A stretch of DNA of 64,000 bases from an uncultured Carboxylicivirga sp. (GTDB lineage: Bacteria; Bacteroidota; Bacteroidia; Bacteroidales; Marinilabiliaceae). The notes below the pieces were generated by a model that was given only the letters and a program-made list of their open reading frames with translations, was not told where the DNA came from and did no database searches. The stretch covers positions 62,001-126,000 of the forward strand of contig CANLLN010000011.1 in NCBI GenBank assembly GCA_947491945.1, given 5' to 3'. The translations under genes were made by a program, and so were the position numbers. Positions 60,089-64,000 of this stretch are shown in pieces; position 1 is the first letter of the stretch; every line of letters starts with the position of its first letter.

Positions 60089-61231
60089 TTACAAACGGGT
60101 GCTAACTTTTTTTACCATCACTTCTTTCCATTGTGCAAAATCCCCCGCAATAATATGCTTACGCGCCTCTTTCACCAGCCACAAATAGAAACTGAGGTTA
60201 TGCATACTGCCTATTTGAGCCGCCAGCATCTCTTTAGAAACATAGAGGTGACGCAAGTAGGCTTTACTATAATGATGATCTACAAACGAAGTACCATTGG
60301 GATCTACGGGTGAAAAATCACTTTTCCATTTTTCGTTACGCATATTCAGAATGCCCTCGGAGGTAAATAACATACCGTTACGCCCGTTACGTGTTGGCAT
60401 AACACAATCAAACATATCCACTCCTAAAGCGATGTTCTCAAGTAGATTGGCCGGTGTTCCGACCCCCATCAAATAACGCGGCTTATCCTTTGGCAGGATA
60501 CCATTGACCAACTCCACCATTTCATACATCACCTCAGTAGGTTCTCCTACAGCTAATCCTCCAATAGCATTTCCTTCACGATTTTGTGCAGCTATAAATT
60601 CAGCTGACTGAGTACGCAAATCGCGATGACCGGCACCCTGCACAATGGGAAAGAAAGTCTGTGCGTGACCATAAAGCGGTACTGTTTCGTCGAAATGTTT
60701 TATGCCTCGTTTGAGCCATCGGTGAGTAAGTTCCATGGATTTTTTGGCATAATCATGCGTAGCATCGCCCGGAGGACACTCATCAAGTGCCATAATAATA
60801 TCGGCTCCTATAACCCGCTGAATATCCACTACACTTTCGGGAGTAAACAAATGCTTAGACCCATCGAGATGCGAGCGAAACACTGCACCTTCCTCGGTTA
60901 ACTTACGCTTATCGCTCAGCGAAAAAACCTGATAACCGCCACTGTCGGTCAGCATGGGTTTATCCCAGCCATTAAACTTATGCAATCCACCAGCGGCTTT
61001 CAGCACCTCAAGACCCGGACGAAGATATAAATGATAGGTATTTCCCAAAATGATCTGCGCCTGCACATCCTCCTCAAGATCGCGAAAATGCACTCCTTTT
61101 ACAGAGCCTACCGTACCCACCGGCATAAAAATAGGTGTTTCTATCTTGCCATGATCGGTAGTAATTTCACCGGCTCTTGCATTACTTTTTAAATCGGTAT
61201 GTTGCAGATCAAACTTCATTTTCTGAATCAT
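60089..61231 (-). CDS. tgt: tRNA-guanine transglycosylase
   Basis: The 380-aa enzyme exchanges G34 for preQ1 in tRNAs with GUN anticodons. The first catalytic Asp lies in PMLTDSGGYQVFSL, the nucleophile Asp in MFDCVMPTRNGRNGMLF, and GG-L-GE in NAIGGLAVGEPTEVM. The usual zinc site (CxCxxC then His) is not conserved: the corresponding segment reads DPNGTSFVDHHYSKAYLRHL with no Cys, while the later MHNLSFY keeps the His. Start at Met1 or Met5. Strong -7 box upstream. Confidence 0.95.
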   Translation of the reverse strand: MIQKMKFDLQHTDLKSNARAGEITTDHGKIETPIFMPVGTVGSVKGVHFRDLEEDVQAQIILGNTYHLYLRPGLEVLKAAGGLHKFNGWDKPMLTDSGGYQVFSLSDKRKLTEEGAVFRSHLDGSKHLFTPESVVDIQRVIGADIIMALDECPPGDATHDYAKKSMELTHRWLKRGIKHFDETVPLYGHAQTFFPIVQGAGHRDLRTQSAEFIAAQNREGNAIGGLAVGEPTEVMYEMVELVNGILPKDKPRYLMGVGTPANLLENIALGVDMFDCVMPTRNGRNGMLFTSEGILNMRNEKWKSDFSPVDPNGTSFVDHHYSKAYLRHLYVSKEMLAAQIGSMHNLSFYLWLVKEARKHIIAGDFAQWKEVMVKKVSTRL

Positions 61232-61276
61232 TTAATATTAAACATCTCGCCCACTACTGCGGAACAAAATAGCCCG

Positions 61277-61284
61277 CAAATATA
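61277..61284 (-). promoter_or_regulatory. -7 box of tgt
   Basis: On the minus strand TATATTTG is a perfect TAnnTTTG box, 46 nt before the ATG at 61231. Confidence 0.5.
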
Positions 61285-61385
61285 CAACAGCCATTGCTTT
61301 TTTTCGCCCCATTAGGCAAAAATGCGTGTGGCGCAACAAGTATTTACAAAAAATATATTGCACATTTGCGGAAAAATTAAATTCC

Positions 61386-62501
61386 GTGAACGAGATAGTA
61401 CTCTATTTACTCATCGGCCTTTTGGGCTTTTGTTGGTGCTTCCAAATATTTTACCACCTGTACTTCCTGCTGCGTACCTCGGGCAAGCTACCGGCTACAA
61501 CAGATAAGCGCCTTCCCCTGTCCCTAATTATCTGTGCTAAAAACGAAGCCCACAACCTGGAGAAGGTAATTCCCCTCTTTTGCAGTCAGGACTATCCCGA
61601 TTTTGAAGTTATTGTTGTCAATGATTGCTCAAGCGATGATACCGAGTTGACCCTGGCACGCTTAAAAACACAATACAAAAACCTGTATTACACGAACATC
61701 CCTTTAAGTCAGCAACATTTTAAAGGAAAGAAACTGGCATTAACCCTGGGCATTAAAGCAGCTAAAAACGAGCACCTTGTCTTTAGCGATGCCGATTGCC
61801 GACCCACCTCTGATCAATGGTTAAAATCCATTAGTGCCGGTTTCAGCGACGGCCATGAAATTGTGATTGGTCATGGGCGCTTCGAAAAGAAGAAAACGCT
61901 ATTCAACCTATTCCTGCGCTACGAAACCTTTTATAATGCAGTGCAGTATATGGGCTTTGCCTTGCGCGGCAAACCATTTATGGCCGTTGGCCGAAATATG
62001 GCCTATACCAAATCGCTCTTCGAAAAAAGCGATGTATTTAAAGGCACACTAAATATTGCATCGGGTGATGACGATTTATTTATCAGACGCTGTGCCAACA
62101 ATAAAAACACCAATGTATGCCTTCATTATGATAGCCAAACTATATCAGTGGCTCCCCGTAATTTCGGTGACTGGCTGAGTCGCAAAAGACGGCACCTAAG
62201 CACTGCACCCTATTATAAGGCAGGCATCAAAAGCTGGCTGGCGGGCGAAGCACTGACAAGGCAAATATTTTGGCTATTAACACTTTGTTCACTTTTTTTT
62301 CCTACTTTTGCCCCTACAACCGTAGGGCTATTTATTGCTCGACTTGTGCTGGTGCATATCGTGCTTGGCAGGGCGGCCAATAAGCTGGGTGAAGGAAAAT
62401 TACATTGGGCAACCCTGCTGTTTGACCTCTTCACACCAATGATTGTAGGCTGTGTTTGGTTTATTAATATTGTTAGTGCAAAGGAGAAGAAATGGAAGTA
62501 A
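61386..62501 (+). CDS. Family 2 glycosyltransferase, membrane-bound
   Basis: From GTG 61386 the protein has 371 aa (frame open to 61326). One N-terminal helix (IVLYLLIGLLGFCWCFQIFY) precedes a GT-A domain with LSLIICAKNEAHNLEKVIPL, NDCSSDDTELTLARLK, the metal-binding FSDADCRP (DxD) and a later GDDDLFIRR acceptor-side motif. Two or three C-terminal helices (about 290-365) follow. It transfers a sugar to an envelope lipid or glycan; substrate unknown. The -7-like CACATTTG at 61361-61368 gives a short leader. Its 3' end overlaps the ECF sigma gene by 10 nt. Confidence 0.85.
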   Translation: MNEIVLYLLIGLLGFCWCFQIFYHLYFLLRTSGKLPATTDKRLPLSLIICAKNEAHNLEKVIPLFCSQDYPDFEVIVVNDCSSDDTELTLARLKTQYKNLYYTNIPLSQQHFKGKKLALTLGIKAAKNEHLVFSDADCRPTSDQWLKSISAGFSDGHEIVIGHGRFEKKKTLFNLFLRYETFYNAVQYMGFALRGKPFMAVGRNMAYTKSLFEKSDVFKGTLNIASGDDDLFIRRCANNKNTNVCLHYDSQTISVAPRNFGDWLSRKRRHLSTAPYYKAGIKSWLAGEALTRQIFWLLTLCSLFFPTFAPTTVGLFIARLVLVHIVLGRAANKLGEGKLHWATLLFDLFTPMIVGCVWFINIVSAKEKKWK

Positions 62502-63100
62502 ATCCGAATCTATCTGATAAGGCAAAATATGATTTAGACTTAGTGGAATACGCAGTCAAAGGTGACCAAAGAGCCTTTGCTGAACTCATGGGGCGATACC
62601 GCGATGCCATCTACTTTATGCTCCTTAAGATGGTAAATAACAAAAGTGATGCCGAAGATTTAACCATTGAAGCGTTCGGAAAGGCTTTTAAAAACATCCA
62701 CCAGTATTCGCCCAACTATGCATTCAGTACCTGGTTGTTTAAAATTGCCTCTAATAATTGCATTGACTTCCTGCGTAAGAAACGTAATAACATTGTATCC
62801 ATCGACGGTGGTTTGAATGACGATAAAGATAATGATCAGCCCATACATCTGAAGGACGAAACACCTGACCCTGAGGAACACCTGATAAAGCAACAAAAAA
62901 AAGTGCTGATGCGGACCGTAGTAAAAAAACTGAAGCCACGTTACCGCATTTTAATAGAATTACGCTACTTCAAAGAATTTTCTTACGAAGAAATTGCCGA
63001 AGAGTTAGACCTCCCTTTGGGCACGGTGAAAGCTCAGTTATTCAGGGCACGCGAGCTACTCTTTAACACCCTGAAAAACTCGGATATCAAAGTCAACTAA
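62492..63100 (+). CDS. ECF-type RNA polymerase sigma factor
   Basis: The 202-aa sigma factor has region 2 (AVKGDQRAFAELMGRYRDAI, then SDAEDLTIEAFGKAFKNIHQ) and region 4 (RILIELRYFKEFSYEEIAEE, then LDLPLGTVKAQLFRARELLF). It has no obvious anti-sigma partner gene. The ATG lies within the glycosyltransferase gene (10-nt overlap), so the two are translationally coupled. RsmG follows 57 nt downstream. In several Bacteroidota such solitary ECF factors appear near housekeeping genes. Confidence 0.92.
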   Translation: MEVNPNLSDKAKYDLDLVEYAVKGDQRAFAELMGRYRDAIYFMLLKMVNNKSDAEDLTIEAFGKAFKNIHQYSPNYAFSTWLFKIASNNCIDFLRKKRNNIVSIDGGLNDDKDNDQPIHLKDETPDPEEHLIKQQKKVLMRTVVKKLKPRYRILIELRYFKEFSYEEIAEELDLPLGTVKAQLFRARELLFNTLKNSDIKVN

Positions 63101-63157
63101 GATAACAAAAGCTGCAGGTTATAATACCAATAAGGGTAATACACCCTCTACTTTACT

Positions 63158-63778
63158 ATGGACATAATTAAAAAATATTTTCCCGATTTAGATACGCTGT
63201 GCGAAGAACGCTTAGCCATGCTAGGTGATCTGTATACGGAATGGAATGCGAAAATCAATGTGATATCGCGCAAAGACATGGATCATTTTTACGAACGCCA
63301 TGTATTGCATTCGCTGGGTATTGCTGCCTACATTCAATTTACGGAAGGCACCACCATTTTAGATGTAGGCTGTGGTGGCGGTTTTCCTGGCATACCCCTG
63401 GCCATCATGTTTCCACAATGTCGCTTTCACCTGGTAGATTCTATTGGCAAAAAAATTAAGGTGGTGAAAGGTGTAGCTGAGACTCTGGGACTGGATAACT
63501 TAAGTGCCGAGCAGGTGCGTGTGGAGAACCATTCCGGACAATACGATTTTATCATTAGCCGCGCCGTAACTGCCTTCCCTGATTTTGTGAAGCTTTGCCG
63601 CAATAGAATTTCGCCCGAGAACAAAAATGCCATCAGCAATGGTATTATCTATTTAAAAGGGGGTGATTTTAATGCTGAAATAGCAGCTTTTAAAAGCCGT
63701 ATCTCGGTAACGCCGCTTACCAATTACTTTGAAGAAGAATTTTTCGAAACAAAAAAAGTGATCCATCTTTCGATGTAA
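63158..63778 (+). CDS. rsmG: 16S rRNA (guanine527-N7)-methyltransferase
   Basis: The 206-aa enzyme methylates N7 of G527 in 16S rRNA. The Rossmann motif TILDVGCGGGFPGIPLAIMF is the GidB/RsmG signature, preceded by the NVISRKDMDHFYERHVLHSL helix region and followed by FIISRAVTAFPDFVKLC. Length is typical of RsmG. It lies downstream of the ECF sigma gene and upstream of rpmH. Confidence 0.95.
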   Translation: MDIIKKYFPDLDTLCEERLAMLGDLYTEWNAKINVISRKDMDHFYERHVLHSLGIAAYIQFTEGTTILDVGCGGGFPGIPLAIMFPQCRFHLVDSIGKKIKVVKGVAETLGLDNLSAEQVRVENHSGQYDFIISRAVTAFPDFVKLCRNRISPENKNAISNGIIYLKGGDFNAEIAAFKSRISVTPLTNYFEEEFFETKKVIHLSM

Positions 63779-63850
63779 GCACCCTGATGTACTAAGATTA
63801 AGCAATCTTAAAAAAGCATCCTTTTTTTTTTTGGAAGATAAAAAAAACGT

Positions 63851-63858
63851 GTATTTTT
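63851..63858 (+). promoter_or_regulatory. -7 box of rpmH
   Basis: TATTTTTG matches TAnnTTTG exactly. A TTTG at 63830-63833 lies 17 nt upstream, close to -33 spacing. It would give a leader of about 105 nt for rpmH. Confidence 0.7.
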
Positions 63859-63968
63859 GCAGTCCGAAAAGTTAACGTATTAGCTTTTTAAGCAATCCGG
63901 AAGAATAATGCTCCCGAACTTGTTCTTTTGGAATGTTTGCACAATGAGAATAAAAAAATTACATAGCA

Positions 63969-64000
63969 ATGAAAAGAACATTTCAACCTTCGAACAGAAA
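63969..64000 (+). CDS. rpmH: 50S ribosomal protein L34 (partial)
   Basis: The first ten codons plus two bases, starting MKRTFQPSNR, are the invariant N-terminus of L34, a 44-50 residue large-subunit protein. The right edge cuts the gene. It follows a perfect -7 box at 63851. Confidence 0.85.
   Translation, partial: MKRTFQPSNR

Noticed and set aside
1-64000. CRISPR array or complete insertion sequence
   Set aside because: No regularly spaced repeats and no transposase-like ORF were seen on either strand.

Overview
The window joins the right-hand part of a temperate tailed-phage prophage (about 1-21,050) to ordinary bacterial chromosome (about 21,100-64,000). The host is a member of the Bacteroidota. 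Evidence: a hybrid two-component system with a beta-propeller sensor, a TonB receptor with a CarboxypepD_reg-like N-terminus, many promoters of the TTG-N19/21-TAnnTTTG type, and few Shine-Dalgarno sequences. An anaerobic or facultative Marinilabiliales-like lineage is my guess from protein style only.

Prophage. Nearly all genes run leftward. From right to left: a divergent control region with a LexA/CI-like repressor (rightward) and a palindromic operator; a Rha/KilAC antirepressor and an HTH protein; a recombination module (coiled-coil protein, gp32-like ssDNA-binding protein, PD-(D/E)XK exonuclease, a small protein with an SSB-like acidic tip, NinG); accessory genes including a PcfK/PcfJ pair (PcfK is the family of the Cas9 inhibitor AcrIIA9); a DNA methyltransferase; a replication pair with a DnaC-like loader; small cargo genes among palindromic repeats; a rightward HicAB toxin-antitoxin; then HNH nuclease, terminase subunits, portal, a fused protease-coil-capsid protein and the start of a head-tail connector cut by the left edge. 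The right boundary is a 3' fragment of tRNA-Pro(GGG) at 21,005-21,046. A lipoprotein gene between repressor and boundary is probably lysogenic cargo. Integrase, tail and lysis genes lie outside the window.

Chromosome. zupT, a TonB receptor with a CxxC motif, nth, a large hybrid sensor/regulator, two tandem small-RNA-like units, a cytidylate-kinase-like gene, a DUF6249-like membrane protein, an ECF sigma factor with a putative membrane anti-sigma, a nucleoside-recognition-type membrane protein, mutS2, an S9-type hydrolase, a Trm11-like methyltransferase, an XRE regulator with a hotdog-like partner, a sensorless chemotaxis-type transducer and a secreted transglutaminase-like protein.

A tightly overlapping operon (membrane fusion protein, RND pump, TolC-like channel, LytS kinase, LytTR regulator, then a diflavin reductase) looks like an efflux system carrying its own regulators. 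The right end holds housekeeping genes: dnaB, ispE, biotin carrier plus carboxyltransferase, an LptF/G permease with tgt, a glycosyltransferase overlapping a second ECF sigma gene, rsmG, and the first codons of rpmH.

Most noteworthy non-coding signals: a tRNA-like acceptor/T-arm minihelix upstream of pcfK, two inverted attC-like palindromes around a zinc-finger gene, a zinc ribbon split by an in-frame TGA, and the tandem sRNA-like units at 29.9-30.1 kb.
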